Positions 54,034 to 62,672 of a stretch of 64,000 nt of DNA are shown piece after piece. The first letter of the stretch is position 1. Each line of letters starts with the position of its first letter. Position numbers and translations under genes: made by a program. The notes beneath the pieces are model-generated. The model saw only the letters and a list, made by a program, of their open reading frames with translations. It did not search any database and was not told where the DNA came from. The stretch lies in assembly GCF_030053595.1 (NCBI RefSeq), contig NZ_JASGBQ010000001.1:226392-290391 (forward strand). The letters are read 5' to 3'. Origin of the DNA: Fusibacillus kribbianus. GTDB taxonomy: Bacteria > Bacillota > Clostridia > Lachnospirales > Lachnospiraceae.

Positions 54034-54900
54034 CTATTTCGCCACATTGATCCCGTCACCGAAATCCAGCACATGAGGATAGTGGGTCTTCCGCTTTTCC
54101 ACCGGCGGAAGTTCCATGTAATCCCCATAAAACCCCCTCAGGATTCCATCAATATCATTGGGAAAATTCAACATCACATCCTCAAAGGGATATTTGACGA
54201 GAGGATAAGTCTTTACCTTCTCAACCGTATTCCAGTTAGGATCCGTATCGCAGGGGAAGCCCATCCTTTTTGTCTCTTTATCATCATATTTTCTGCACTG
54301 TCTGATGCATCTTTTGTAGATCCACCGGGGCGAAATGTGAAACAGCTTCATTGCCCCGTTCACAAAGCTGCAGACTGCCTGAGCTGCGGTCCGTTTCCAG
54401 CCGGTCAGACTCATATAGGGATGAGAAATGGTTCTCAGAATCAGGAGCTTACTCCAGAACCAGGCAGACCACACCTGCCTGCTGTAGGCAAATTTACCGT
54501 CCGCCAGATTATCATAGGCGTACAGGTCAAGGAAAATGCCCAGCTCACAGTCCACATCCTTCAGGGCCTCCTCCCGGAATACAGTCCCCTTTTTGCAGAG
54601 TCTGGTAGTCATCAGCGGATAATTGGGATCCGTCTCTGCATTGAGAATATAATACTTGTCCGAAAGCTTTTCCTGCACAAGCTCCATGGCTCTGTCAAAG
54701 TCCTTCCGGGGCATGGCTACGTCAATATCGTCGTCCCAGGGAATGAAGCTCCTGTGGCGGATAGCTCCGATCCCAGTGCCCGCGATGCCGAAATAGCGAA
54801 GCCCGGCTTCGTCGCATACCGCCATAAAATCCTTCAGGATCTGAAGCTCCGTCTGCTGCACCCTCTTCAGCGTTTCCGGTTCATAAAATCTGCTGCTCAT
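54034..54900 (-). CDS. LicD-family phosphotransferase
   Basis: A 288-residue nucleotidyltransferase-fold protein with the LicD signature GTGIGAIRHRSFIPWDDDID (41-60), where the Asp pairs bind metal. Members transfer phosphocholine or similar groups to cell-surface glycans and teichoic acids. The C-terminal half has TDPNWNTVEKVKTYPL and PFEDVMLNFPNDID, also typical. ATG at 54900 has GGAGG. It lies downstream of tcdA in the same direction, with no other wall gene adjacent, so the glycan target is unknown. Confidence 0.9.
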   Translation of the reverse strand: MSSRFYEPETLKRVQQTELQILKDFMAVCDEAGLRYFGIAGTGIGAIRHRSFIPWDDDIDVAMPRKDFDRAMELVQEKLSDKYYILNAETDPNYPLMTTRLCKKGTVFREEALKDVDCELGIFLDLYAYDNLADGKFAYSRQVWSAWFWSKLLILRTISHPYMSLTGWKRTAAQAVCSFVNGAMKLFHISPRWIYKRCIRQCRKYDDKETKRMGFPCDTDPNWNTVEKVKTYPLVKYPFEDVMLNFPNDIDGILRGFYGDYMELPPVEKRKTHYPHVLDFGDGINVAK

Positions 54901-54913
54901 CGTATTCCTCCAT

Positions 54914-55696
54914 TTATCCGTATAACTGATTTTCTGCCCCTCTCTGTGATTCCGGACGAACCAGCCGCCGGATCACATAGGCTGCCATCATAAGCCCCGC
55001 CACCGGAGGCACAAAGGCAATGCTTCCCGGCACCGGACGGCCCGCGGTTCCCTTCGTCTCAGTCTCAGCAGAGGCTCCTCTGCCGGACAGCTCTACCCTT
55101 TTTCCGCAGGAGACCGGCTCTTCTCTGGAATAAAGGACCGTAAGTCCCTTTACGCCCCGTTTCTTCAACTCCCGCCGCATGACACGACAGAGAGGGCAGA
55201 CCTTCGTGTCGTAAATATCCGCGATCTCAAAGGCAGACGGATCCAGTTTATTCCCTGTTCCCATGCAGCTGATGATGGGAACCTGATATTCCTCTGCCAG
55301 AACTGCCAGAGCTATTTTCGCCGATACCGTATCAATGGCATCCACGATAAAATCCGGTTTTTCCTCAAAAAAAACTTCAGCATTTTCCGGAAGCACAAAC
55401 TGCTCATGAAGAGAAATGCTGATTTCCGGATTGATGTCCAGAAGCTTTTCCTTCATGACCTTCGTTTTATGGAGACCCACGGTACTGTGGAGAGCAATGC
55501 TCTGACGATTGATGTTGGTGACAGACACCGTATCATTGTCCACGAGAGTCAGATGACCCACACCGCTCCTGGCCAGGGCTTCAATGCAGTGAGACCCCAC
55601 ACCGCCGATGCCGAAAACGGTCACACGGCTGTTTTTCAGACGCTCCATTCCGTCTTTTCCCAACAAAAGCTCCGTTCTGGAAAATTCATGCAGCAT
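54914..55696 (-). CDS. tcdA: tRNA threonylcarbamoyladenosine dehydratase
   Basis: An E1-like enzyme that cyclises t6A in tRNA to ct6A using ATP. The 260-residue protein has the Rossmann loop VTVFGIGGVGSHCIEALARS (26-45), the NRQ motif in VTNINRQSIALHST, the conserved DAIDTVSAKI and the Cys pair CPLCRVMRRELKKRG. It overlaps the MFS gene upstream by 11 bases, and licD follows 13 bases downstream. The C-terminal part (GSIAFVPPVAGLMMAAYVIR) is also normal. Confidence 0.94.
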   Translation of the reverse strand: MLHEFSRTELLLGKDGMERLKNSRVTVFGIGGVGSHCIEALARSGVGHLTLVDNDTVSVTNINRQSIALHSTVGLHKTKVMKEKLLDINPEISISLHEQFVLPENAEVFFEEKPDFIVDAIDTVSAKIALAVLAEEYQVPIISCMGTGNKLDPSAFEIADIYDTKVCPLCRVMRRELKKRGVKGLTVLYSREEPVSCGKRVELSGRGASAETETKGTAGRPVPGSIAFVPPVAGLMMAAYVIRRLVRPESQRGAENQLYG

Positions 55697-56897
55697 GATC
55701 CGTTATCTCCCTCCTTCTGTATTTTCCCAGCAGAAAAATTCCGCATAGAATCAGGATCGGAAATCCCACGGCCGCAAGAAGTCCTGTCTTCAGATCTCCG
55801 CCTGCCGCCTCCGCCACCATTCCCACCAGAGTGGGGCCGGAAGAGCAGCCCAGATCTCCGGCCAGGGCCATAAAGGCAAACATGGCCGTTCCGCCGCCCG
55901 GCAGTGCTGCCGATGCCATACTGAAGGTTCCCGGCCAGAAAATTCCCACAGAAAATCCGCAGAGTGCACAGCCCAGAAGGCCCACCATGGGATTTTTCGT
56001 GCAGGACGCCAGCACATAGCAGCCAATGCAGAGGACTGCGCTCCCCGCCATGAAGCTTCGAAGGGGAATCTTTTCGCTGAATTTCCCATAAAGAGCCCGG
56101 GCTGTTCCCATCAAAACGGCAAAGGCACAGGGTCCCGCCAAATCTCCCACCGTTTTCGACACATGGAGGGCTGATTCTGCAAAAGCCGAAACCCACTGAC
56201 TCATGGCCTGCTCTGAGGCTCCGGCACAGACCATGACCACGATAAAAAGCCAGAACAGCTTTTCCCGAAAGAGGGAGCCAAAGGACATTTTTTCATGCTC
56301 CCCGGTCACCGGATAAATGGGGACAAACAGAAAATAAAAGGCATTTACCAACGGAATCACGGCCCAAAGGCAGGCCAGTACCCTCCAGTTTTCAATTCCG
56401 AAGATCCGGAAAAATCCGGTACAGACCACCACCAGAAGCACATGGCCCCAGCAGTAAAAGGAATGGAGAAGGCTCATGGCCGCCTCTTTTTTCTCTGTGG
56501 GACAGGATTCTACGATAGGGCTTATAAGCACCTCAATGATACCGCCGCCGACGGCGTAAAGGACCACTGCAGTCAGAAGACCCGCATACGCGTTCCCGAA
56601 AAGGGCAGGAAATACGGCCAGTCCAACCAGTCCTGCCGCCGCAAACAGGTGGGCCGCCACAATGGAGACCCGATATCCGATCCTGTCAATGAATTTCGCC
56701 GACAAAAAGTCCACACATAGCTGGATCAGAAAATTGGCAGTGGTGATCAGCGTGATCTTTTCCAGACTCAGAGAAAAGCTCCCCGCAAAGGTGAGAAAAA
56801 GAAGCGGTGCAAAATTATTTACCACCGCCTGTGTGATATATCCGATATAGCTGGCATAAATGGTATGACCGTAGCTGTTTCTGATCCGTTTCATCAT
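55686..56897 (-). CDS. Major facilitator superfamily transporter
   Basis: A 403-residue protein with 12 predicted membrane spans. It begins MMKRIRNSYGHTIYASYIGY, and the loop after span 2 reads SAKFIDRIGYRV, the MFS motif A position; the second half repeats the design (YGKFSEKIPLRS). ATG at 56897 has AGGAG 9 bases upstream. Its family resembles the fucose/sugar or unknown MFS permeases of Clostridia (GGGIIEVLISPIVESCPTEK), and the substrate cannot be given. It starts the MFS-tcdA-licD operon and overlaps tcdA. Confidence 0.9.
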   Translation of the reverse strand: MMKRIRNSYGHTIYASYIGYITQAVVNNFAPLLFLTFAGSFSLSLEKITLITTANFLIQLCVDFLSAKFIDRIGYRVSIVAAHLFAAAGLVGLAVFPALFGNAYAGLLTAVVLYAVGGGIIEVLISPIVESCPTEKKEAAMSLLHSFYCWGHVLLVVVCTGFFRIFGIENWRVLACLWAVIPLVNAFYFLFVPIYPVTGEHEKMSFGSLFREKLFWLFIVVMVCAGASEQAMSQWVSAFAESALHVSKTVGDLAGPCAFAVLMGTARALYGKFSEKIPLRSFMAGSAVLCIGCYVLASCTKNPMVGLLGCALCGFSVGIFWPGTFSMASAALPGGGTAMFAFMALAGDLGCSSGPTLVGMVAEAAGGDLKTGLLAAVGFPILILCGIFLLGKYRRREITDHAA

Positions 56898-57010
56898 GAT
56901 TCCGTACTCCTGCTTTCTCCGGCGTTCTGCGATGCCGTATCTACGACCATCCTATCACGAATACATACTTTTTTCCACCGCCATTTTTCCGAAAATTTTC
57001 TCTGTGCCTC

Positions 57011-57039
57011 TTGTCACCGGAAGCTGCAGCAGTTATAAT
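57011..57039 (+). promoter_or_regulatory. rarA promoter
   Basis: Plus strand: TTGTCA (57011-57016), 17-base spacer, TATAAT (57034-57039), about 65 bases before the start codon. Confidence 0.8.
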
Positions 57040-57106
57040 AGAAATCCAGGAACGTATGTTTGATATTGATTCTTCCAGCCGCCAGGTCGGCAGAACGGAG
57101 ATTTTT

Positions 57107-58426
57107 ATGGATTTATTTGATTATATGAGGGAAACAAATCAGGAAAAGGAAGCTCCGCTGGCTGCCAGGATGCGCCCCGCCTCCCTGGAGGAGATCGTGG
57201 GTCAGAAGCACATCATCGGAAAGGGCACGCTCCTTTACCGGGCCATTGCTGCTGACAAGCTGAGCTCCATCATCCTGTACGGCCCTCCCGGGACAGGTAA
57301 GACCACCATTGCCAAGGTCATCGCCGCCACCACGAAGGCTGACTTCATGCAGATCAACGCCACCTCCGCCGGCAAAAAGGATATGGAGGAGGTCGTTGCC
57401 AAAGCGAAGGACAGCCTGGGTATGTTCGGCCGAAAGACCATCCTGTTTATCGATGAGATCCACCGCTTCAATAAAGGACAGCAGGATTACCTCCTTCCCT
57501 TCGTGGAGGACGGCACCGTCATCCTCATCGGTGCCACCACGGAAAATCCGTATTTTGAGGTGAACAGCGCTCTCATTTCCAGGTCCATTATCTTCCGGCT
57601 GGAAAGTCTTACAAAAGAGGATGTGAAGGAGCTTCTGATCCGTGCCATGAACGACAAGAGCCGCGGTCTCGGCGGCCTTTCGGCAACGGCAGACGAGGCT
57701 GCCCTGGACTTTCTCGCCGACATCTGCGGAGGGGATGCCAGAAGTGCACTGAACGCCCTGGAGCTTGGTGCTCTCTCCACTCCCCGCAGTGAGGACGGAC
57801 AGATCCACATCACTCTCGACGTGGCCCAGGAGTGCATCCAGAAGCGGGCCATCCAGTATGATAAAACAGGAGACAACCACTACGACACCATCTCCGCTTT
57901 TATCAAGAGCATGCGCGGCTCCGACCCGGATGCGGCCGTCTATTATCTGGCGCGGATGCTTTATGCCGGAGAGGACATCAAATTCATTGCCCGGCGTATC
58001 ATGATCTGTGCCAGTGAGGATGTGGGAAATGCAGATCCCCAGGCCATCCAGGTGGCTGCGGCTGCCGCCCAGATCGTGGAACGGGTCGGCATGCCGGAGG
58101 CCAGGATCCCGCTGGCCCAGGCTGCCATCTATGTGGCCTCCGCCCCCAAGAGCAATGCCAGCTATCTGGCTATTGATGCCGCCCTGGATCGGGTCCGTTC
58201 CGAAAAGATCAAAACCGTCCCGCCCCACCTTAAGGATTCCCATTACAAGGGAGCAGCAAAGCTGGGCCATGGCCTGGATTACAAATATGCCCATGACTAT
58301 CCCGATCACTATGTGAAACAGCAGTATCTGCCTGATGAAATTCTGGGAACCACCTTTTATGAGCCTACAGAAATGGGGTATGAAAAAAAGATCAAAGACT
58401 GGCTCAACCGGTTAAAAAAGGATTGA
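57107..58426 (+). CDS. rarA: Replication-associated recombination protein A (AAA+ ATPase)
   Basis: The 439-residue clamp-loader-like ATPase acts at stalled replication forks. Visible are the N-terminal PLAARMRPASLEEIVGQKHI, Walker A GPPGTGKT (59-66), Walker B TILFIDEIHRF (111-121), sensor 1 IGATTENP and the arginine-containing sensor 2 region GDARSALNALE. The C-terminal tetramerisation domain has VYYLARMLYAGEDIKFIARR. ATG at 57107 (MDLFDYMRET) follows CGGAG; a frame start at 57011 lies inside the promoter and is rejected. It is transcribed alone and ends in a bidirectional hairpin. Confidence 0.95.
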   Translation: MDLFDYMRETNQEKEAPLAARMRPASLEEIVGQKHIIGKGTLLYRAIAADKLSSIILYGPPGTGKTTIAKVIAATTKADFMQINATSAGKKDMEEVVAKAKDSLGMFGRKTILFIDEIHRFNKGQQDYLLPFVEDGTVILIGATTENPYFEVNSALISRSIIFRLESLTKEDVKELLIRAMNDKSRGLGGLSATADEAALDFLADICGGDARSALNALELGALSTPRSEDGQIHITLDVAQECIQKRAIQYDKTGDNHYDTISAFIKSMRGSDPDAAVYYLARMLYAGEDIKFIARRIMICASEDVGNADPQAIQVAAAAAQIVERVGMPEARIPLAQAAIYVASAPKSNASYLAIDAALDRVRSEKIKTVPPHLKDSHYKGAAKLGHGLDYKYAHDYPDHYVKQQYLPDEILGTTFYEPTEMGYEKKIKDWLNRLKKD

Positions 58427-58433
58427 AGAAAAG

Positions 58434-58456
58434 AAAAAAGGCCGATGGCCTTTTTC
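58434..58456. terminator. Bidirectional terminator between rarA and the FHA gene
   Basis: AAAAAAGGCC and GGCCTTTTT pair around GAT, 8 bases after the rarA stop and overlapping the end of the converging gene's 3' region. Confidence 0.8.
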
Positions 58457-58457
58457 T

Positions 58458-59159
58458 TTATTTTTCCTCTTTCTTCAGATCGTCCCAGCTGAATTTTTCT
58501 CCGCACAACGGAAGGAGGAGAAGCCTTGTCTCTCCTATAGTCAGAATGTCATAAGGTTTCATAACCACATTATTCAACACCACTTCATCGTTGATATAGA
58601 AAAGCTCTCTGGATTCTCCCGGCTGTGCAATGAACATTCTGCTCTTGGGTTCATAGATCACAACTGCATGTTTTCTCCGGGAAACGCTGAAATCCTGACT
58701 GAGCTGGATATCCATTTCCGGAGAACGTCCGATGAAATTCCGCCCGGTCTTCAGCTTAAAGCCCTCTCCGAAATAGGCGCCCTCTATGGCAATCAGATAA
58801 CCGACCACCGGCTCCGTGCCGATCGTCCTGGAATAATAGCTGACCGTTTTATTATCATCCTCACCGACCTGCCAGAACCCTGCCTGATTCATCTGCGGTC
58901 TCCACTGCTCAGAGATCGGCTGAACCGGACTTTCCTGTGAGATCGGAGAAGCAGAAGCCTCTGCATCCATTTCAGGCACCGGTGCTTCTGCCTCAGGAGA
59001 TGCCTGCGGTGCTGCAGTCTGAGGCGCTGCAGCCTGTGCGGCCTGCTGATTAAGGGGCATCGTGTATCCCGGACCGTTCATCTTATCTGAACAATACGGA
59101 CAGGCAGAAAATTTGCTGCTGTCATAATAATGTCCATTGCTGCATTGTACTAATTTCAT
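58458..59159 (-). CDS. Zinc-ribbon plus FHA-domain protein 1
   Basis: A 233-residue protein. Residues 1-25 form a small zinc ribbon, CSNGHYYDSSKFSACPYC, with Cys6, His10, Cys20 and Cys23. Residues 30-90 are an Ala/Pro/Gln-rich linker. Residues 118-220 are an FHA domain: FIGRSPEMDIQL with the phosphate-binding Arg145 and Ser146, SVSRRKHAVVIYE with His164, and YINDEVV with Asn190. FHA domains read phosphothreonine, so a Ser/Thr kinase should exist. The ATG at 59159 is preferred over the longer frame because it aligns with its paralogue at 60013-60552. It is the last gene after a PP2C phosphatase. Confidence 0.85.
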   Translation of the reverse strand: MKLVQCSNGHYYDSSKFSACPYCSDKMNGPGYTMPLNQQAAQAAAPQTAAPQASPEAEAPVPEMDAEASASPISQESPVQPISEQWRPQMNQAGFWQVGEDDNKTVSYYSRTIGTEPVVGYLIAIEGAYFGEGFKLKTGRNFIGRSPEMDIQLSQDFSVSRRKHAVVIYEPKSRMFIAQPGESRELFYINDEVVLNNVVMKPYDILTIGETRLLLLPLCGEKFSWDDLKKEEK

Positions 59160-59218
59160 ATCTGATTCTCCTTCCATTTCTTCCAAATTCTATTTCGTGT
59201 AAACCTCCGCCGGTTTAG

Positions 59219-60025
59219 TCAGTCACTCTCTTTGTACAGAAAACATAAAACGGAAATATTATCCAGCCTTTGGGGCGGCCCGCAAAACACTGCACGTATA
59301 AGCTCCAGAGCCGTTTTCTCAAACTCCGGACACATTTCCATGGTCTTTCGGATCTGCACTTCAGAAAGTCCCTTATATAATCCGTCGCTGCAAAGCAGTA
59401 TCCGGTCATTGTCCTCCAACAAAAGCGGCTCATCCGGGCAGTCCCACACTTCAATCCCCTTCATGCCAAGATAAGTGATCAACGCCTCTCCATCCGATAA
59501 TCCTTTTTCATATTCGTCAGAAGAAATCTCTCCGGCAGCAAGCCTCTGCTCCAGCAGAAGTCTGTAATTATGCATCCTGACGAGCCGTTTCAGGCTGCCG
59601 TTCCGTAAAAGATAGATCATACTGTCTCCGGCTGCCGCATAGGTCATACAGTTTCCCTGAATAAAAACTGCAGCCAGGGTCGTTCCTCCCCCTAAAGGCT
59701 GTCCATTTTTATCCTTAAGCTCCGCTACGGTTTCATCCAGGCTGCGTATCGCTTCTTCCCAGTAACGCGACATGGGAATTTCGCCTCTTGGTCTCTCCAG
59801 AAAATACTGAGATAACCCGTCCACTGCACAGGCACTGGATCGTTCCCCATGGGCAAGGCCTCCCATCCCGTCACAGACGACCCCCAGCACACCATCATCC
59901 AGAACCTGATACATGAGACAGTCTTCCTGGTAAGACCTGGTGCCGGTCACACTGACTGCAGAAGCACTCAGATTTGGCGGAAGCTCCCGTACCCGGAACA
60001 GATTTTCAGTAATTACTTCTCCCAT
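59219..60025 (-). CDS. PP2C-family serine/threonine phosphatase
   Basis: A 268-residue phosphatase with all PP2C metal positions: Asp35 in RSYQEDC, Asp52 in VVCDGMGG, Asp214 in LLCSDGLYKG and Asp255-Asn256 in LDNISVL. The GGGTTLAAVFIQG strand and AAGDSMIYLLRNG are also standard. It is cytosolic, with no membrane span. Its start overlaps the end of the upstream zinc-ribbon/FHA gene by 13 bases, so the two are coupled, and a second such gene follows. It probably removes phosphates added by an unseen kinase whose products the FHA domains recognise. Confidence 0.93.
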   Translation of the reverse strand: MGEVITENLFRVRELPPNLSASAVSVTGTRSYQEDCLMYQVLDDGVLGVVCDGMGGLAHGERSSACAVDGLSQYFLERPRGEIPMSRYWEEAIRSLDETVAELKDKNGQPLGGGTTLAAVFIQGNCMTYAAAGDSMIYLLRNGSLKRLVRMHNYRLLLEQRLAAGEISSDEYEKGLSDGEALITYLGMKGIEVWDCPDEPLLLEDNDRILLCSDGLYKGLSEVQIRKTMEMCPEFEKTALELIRAVFCGPPQRLDNISVLCFLYKESD

Positions 60026-60552
60026 TTGACATCATCCCTGCAAAACGCAATAAATTCCAGAACTGTTTCTCCGATCTTAAACCGGTCGCCGGTCAATAAT
60101 TCCGCCGGCTGATCTACAAGCACTCCATCCTTCCAGGTCAGAGTTCCCTGACCCGGTACAAGAAGAAACTGGTTTTTCCTTTTTTCATAAACAACACTGC
60201 AGTGAACGCCCCGTGTGATCCCATCATCTTCAAAAATACAGACATCCATCCGATGGCTGCGGCCGATCTGATTGAATCCATAACGGAGCCTGTAGTCCCG
60301 CCCCTGCTCCGGACCCTCCACACATACAAGCCATCCCGTCACATACATATGAGTAAGCAGTCCCTCCGATTCAGAATCCATGACGGTCCTGTTCTCATCT
60401 GCCGCCCGGGCTGCCTCTTCCCATCTCGTATAAGAAGACATATCTGTACGCACAGCCGGATTCTTTGTCCGGGGCTCCTGCCGGCAAAATGGACATTCTT
60501 TATATTTTTCACTGTCATAAAAATGCCCCGCATGACAACGTGCAATTTTCAT
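60013..60552 (-). CDS. Zinc-ribbon plus FHA-domain protein 2
   Basis: A 179-residue paralogue of the gene ending at 58458. The zinc ribbon has the same spacing: Cys6, His10, Cys20, Cys23 (CHAGHFYDSEKYKECPFC). The linker is shorter. The FHA domain (residues 72-172) has QIGRSHRMDVCIF with Arg98, ITRGVHCSVVYE with His117, but WKDGVLV where most FHA domains have an Asn-Gly. ATG at 60552 aligns with the paralogue; an ATG at 60564 is possible. It is the first gene of the minus-strand FHA-PP2C-FHA operon, divergent from a membrane FHA gene. Confidence 0.83.
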   Translation of the reverse strand: MKIARCHAGHFYDSEKYKECPFCRQEPRTKNPAVRTDMSSYTRWEEAARAADENRTVMDSESEGLLTHMYVTGWLVCVEGPEQGRDYRLRYGFNQIGRSHRMDVCIFEDDGITRGVHCSVVYEKRKNQFLLVPGQGTLTWKDGVLVDQPAELLTGDRFKIGETVLEFIAFCRDDVKWEK

Positions 60553-60727
60553 AAATATATCCATCCCTCTAAAATAAATACTGGTTTGTTTTATTCTAAC
60601 AGATGAACGCTTATCCATACGAGTTTGCTGTTTTTACAGGGTAATTTGTCATTTTTAACATTTTCGCCTAAAAACAACAAAAGAGCAGTTAAAACTGCCA
60701 AAATCTTTATCGCTTATTCTGCTCTGT

Positions 60728-60733
60728 TATAAT
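60728..60733 (+). promoter_or_regulatory. Extended -10 promoter of the membrane FHA gene
   Basis: TGTTATAAT (TATAAT at 60728-60733) with no good -35; the transcription start would lie about 35 bases before the start codon at 60776. Confidence 0.6.
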
Positions 60734-60775
60734 GAAAACAAGAATTCAAATCATCAATTCAGGAGGGATTTTCCT

Positions 60776-61801
60776 ATGCTGCGCTTTCTGTTATTTATTA
60801 TGTTCCTGTTGATTTCTTTTGCCCCTGTAATGGGCGCTGTTAAACTGAAAAACAACCGGCTGATCGGAATCACCGCAGTGACCGGTCTTCTGTCTATTCT
60901 GATCATTCCCTGGATCATCGGTGCAGTCCTGGTCGGCAGGCAGCTTCCTGAAAATTACCAGCCCCGCTTTTCTTTCGGAGTATTTGCCGGTTTCTGGGCA
61001 GTTATGCTGGCGGCTTTTCTGTTCCTTCCTTTCCTGTCTTACGGGTTCGGGACTCTGAACGGTTATCAGCTTTTTTCTCTGGCCGGCTACGGCGGTGATG
61101 GCAGCGGTCTTATCCTTCTGTTTCTTGCCGCCCTGGCAGGAGCTGCCGTGGCCAGCCTCTTTCTCAGAGGCCGCAGGCTTTTCACCGGCGAAATGATCAT
61201 GGCTTTTGCAGTTTCCTATACTTATTTCTTCCTGGGTTTTTCTTCCTTTGCGGTCCTCGATGCTTTTGCGTCCATGCTCGCGGCATTTGGCGTATATTTC
61301 CAGTTCATCATGATCTTTGCCGCCATTGCCTTCCTGTATTATATGTCATACCACGCGTTCGATCCGGCGCCGCATACCACTGTACACAGACAGCCTGCTG
61401 CAGGAACCACACCCCGGCAGGCATACAGACAGCCGCAGAACCGTCCCGCTCCGGCACCTGCAGTTTCTTATCCGCAAAAACCCGCTTCTCTGAAAATACG
61501 CTGTGTCCGGGGTGAATACGAGGGAGCCGAATTTCAGTTGAAACAAAAGGAGCATCTGATCCTGGGAACGGATCCGGAACAGGTAAATCTGATTTTTTCT
61601 TCCCCGGAAATCAGCCGTCTGCACTGTTCCATCCTCTGTACTGACACGCCCGGAAAAGTACGCATTACTGACTTTTCTTCCAATGGCACTTATTTATCTG
61701 ATGGAACCAGACTTCCTGCCGGAACTCCAGCGGAGTATTCCCTTCCCTGTACCGTATTTTTCGGAAATCTGCCTCAGACTTTTGAAATAACCGGACTGTA
61801 A
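60776..61801 (+). CDS. Membrane protein with C-terminal FHA domain
   Basis: A 341-residue protein with about six membrane spans in residues 1-195 (for example LIGITAVTGLLSILIIPWII), then a Pro/Gln/Ala-rich cytosolic linker (200-238) and an FHA domain (240-341). The FHA motif reads LILGTDPEQV, with Thr where Arg usually binds phosphate, but keeps SRLHC and the SSNGTYL loop. It may anchor the FHA/phosphatase module at the membrane. ATG at 60776 has GGAGGG. It is divergent from the zinc-ribbon/FHA operon and converges with the LytTR gene. Confidence 0.85.
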   Translation: MLRFLLFIMFLLISFAPVMGAVKLKNNRLIGITAVTGLLSILIIPWIIGAVLVGRQLPENYQPRFSFGVFAGFWAVMLAAFLFLPFLSYGFGTLNGYQLFSLAGYGGDGSGLILLFLAALAGAAVASLFLRGRRLFTGEMIMAFAVSYTYFFLGFSSFAVLDAFASMLAAFGVYFQFIMIFAAIAFLYYMSYHAFDPAPHTTVHRQPAAGTTPRQAYRQPQNRPAPAPAVSYPQKPASLKIRCVRGEYEGAEFQLKQKEHLILGTDPEQVNLIFSSPEISRLHCSILCTDTPGKVRITDFSSNGTYLSDGTRLPAGTPAEYSLPCTVFFGNLPQTFEITGL

Positions 61802-61806
61802 AAGTC

Positions 61807-61846
61807 AAAAATTCCGTATCCCCCACCGGGGATTACGGAATTTTTT
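61807..61846. terminator. Bidirectional terminator between the membrane FHA and LytTR genes
   Basis: AAAAATTCCGTA pairs with TACGGAATTTTT around a CCCC/GGGG inner stem; T-runs on both strands. Confidence 0.85.
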
Positions 61847-62552
61847 ATATATGTTTCTCCTCCAGTGCTTCTCTGACCGCACCGGCATACCGTCTGCTGA
61901 CAGGAACTGTCTTTTTATTGAAGAGGATCAGCTCTCCGGCGGACAGTCCCATCACATAGTTTTTATTGACAATATAGCTCTGATGGCATCTGAGGAAGCC
62001 CTTGTCTTCTACTTCTTTCCATAACTCATCCATTTTCCGATAAAATTCCACTGTTTCGTTTTCCATAACAGCTGCGATCTTCCTCACCCGGCTCTCAAAA
62101 AACTGTACGTTTTTAAGCCGCAGTCTCTGTTTGCAGCCTTGAATGGAAAACTGCAGAAACTCCTCAGCCGGATGGAGTTTTTCTCTGATATACCGGTTAA
62201 GTACCTGTTCAGCAACCTGCACGGACACCGGCTTCGCAATAAAATCAAAGACATGAAAACGATAACCGTAAAGAGCCAGCTCTATTGCCTCTGTCTGAAC
62301 AATAACATCCACTGCCAGGCCCTGATTGCGGATAAGCTCCAGAATCCTCAGGCCATTACTTCCCGGAAGAACAAGGTCGAACACCAGAAGATCCTGGTGA
62401 AACTTTTCTTCCATGATATCCCGGGTCAGCCGGGCTCCCGACTCATAAAAAGTAAAGCGAACATCCTCCACATCAAACAATGTATGAAAGAGAATGTTCG
62501 CTGTCTGTTTCTGATACCGGATATCAGAATCACAAATTGCTACCCTTAACAC
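61845..62552 (-). CDS. LytTR-family response regulator
   Basis: A 235-residue two-component regulator. The receiver domain (1-120) has acidic residues CDSD at 7-10, phospho-acceptor Asp59 (VFDLVLPGSNG) and Lys in FIAKPVS. Residues about 135-232 are a LytTR DNA-binding domain: NVQFFESRVRKIAAVMENET, then GFLRCHQSYIVNKNYVMGL and KKTVPVSRRYAG. LytTR regulators bind paired direct repeats; TGTGACA-type repeats lie just upstream (62630-62671). No histidine kinase is adjacent in the window. The promoter seems to be an extended TGCTATACT at about 62600. Confidence 0.94.
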   Translation of the reverse strand: MLRVAICDSDIRYQKQTANILFHTLFDVEDVRFTFYESGARLTRDIMEEKFHQDLLVFDLVLPGSNGLRILELIRNQGLAVDVIVQTEAIELALYGYRFHVFDFIAKPVSVQVAEQVLNRYIREKLHPAEEFLQFSIQGCKQRLRLKNVQFFESRVRKIAAVMENETVEFYRKMDELWKEVEDKGFLRCHQSYIVNKNYVMGLSAGELILFNKKTVPVSRRYAGAVREALEEKHI

Positions 62553-62629
62553 CTTTTCACACTCTTTCTTAATACTTTCATTTCCCCTTGCTCTCTTTCA
62601 GTATAGCAAAATCATCTGTCAAAAAAGTG

Positions 62630-62671
62630 TGTGACATAATTTGTGACATTTTTTTCCTCTATTTTGTCACA
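62630..62671. repeat. TGTGACA direct and inverted repeats upstream of the LytTR gene
   Basis: TGTGACAT occurs at 62630 and 62642 (12-base period), and the inverse TGTCACA at 62665. The spacing fits LytTR paired sites and suggests self-regulation. Confidence 0.5.
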
Positions 62672-62672
62672 T

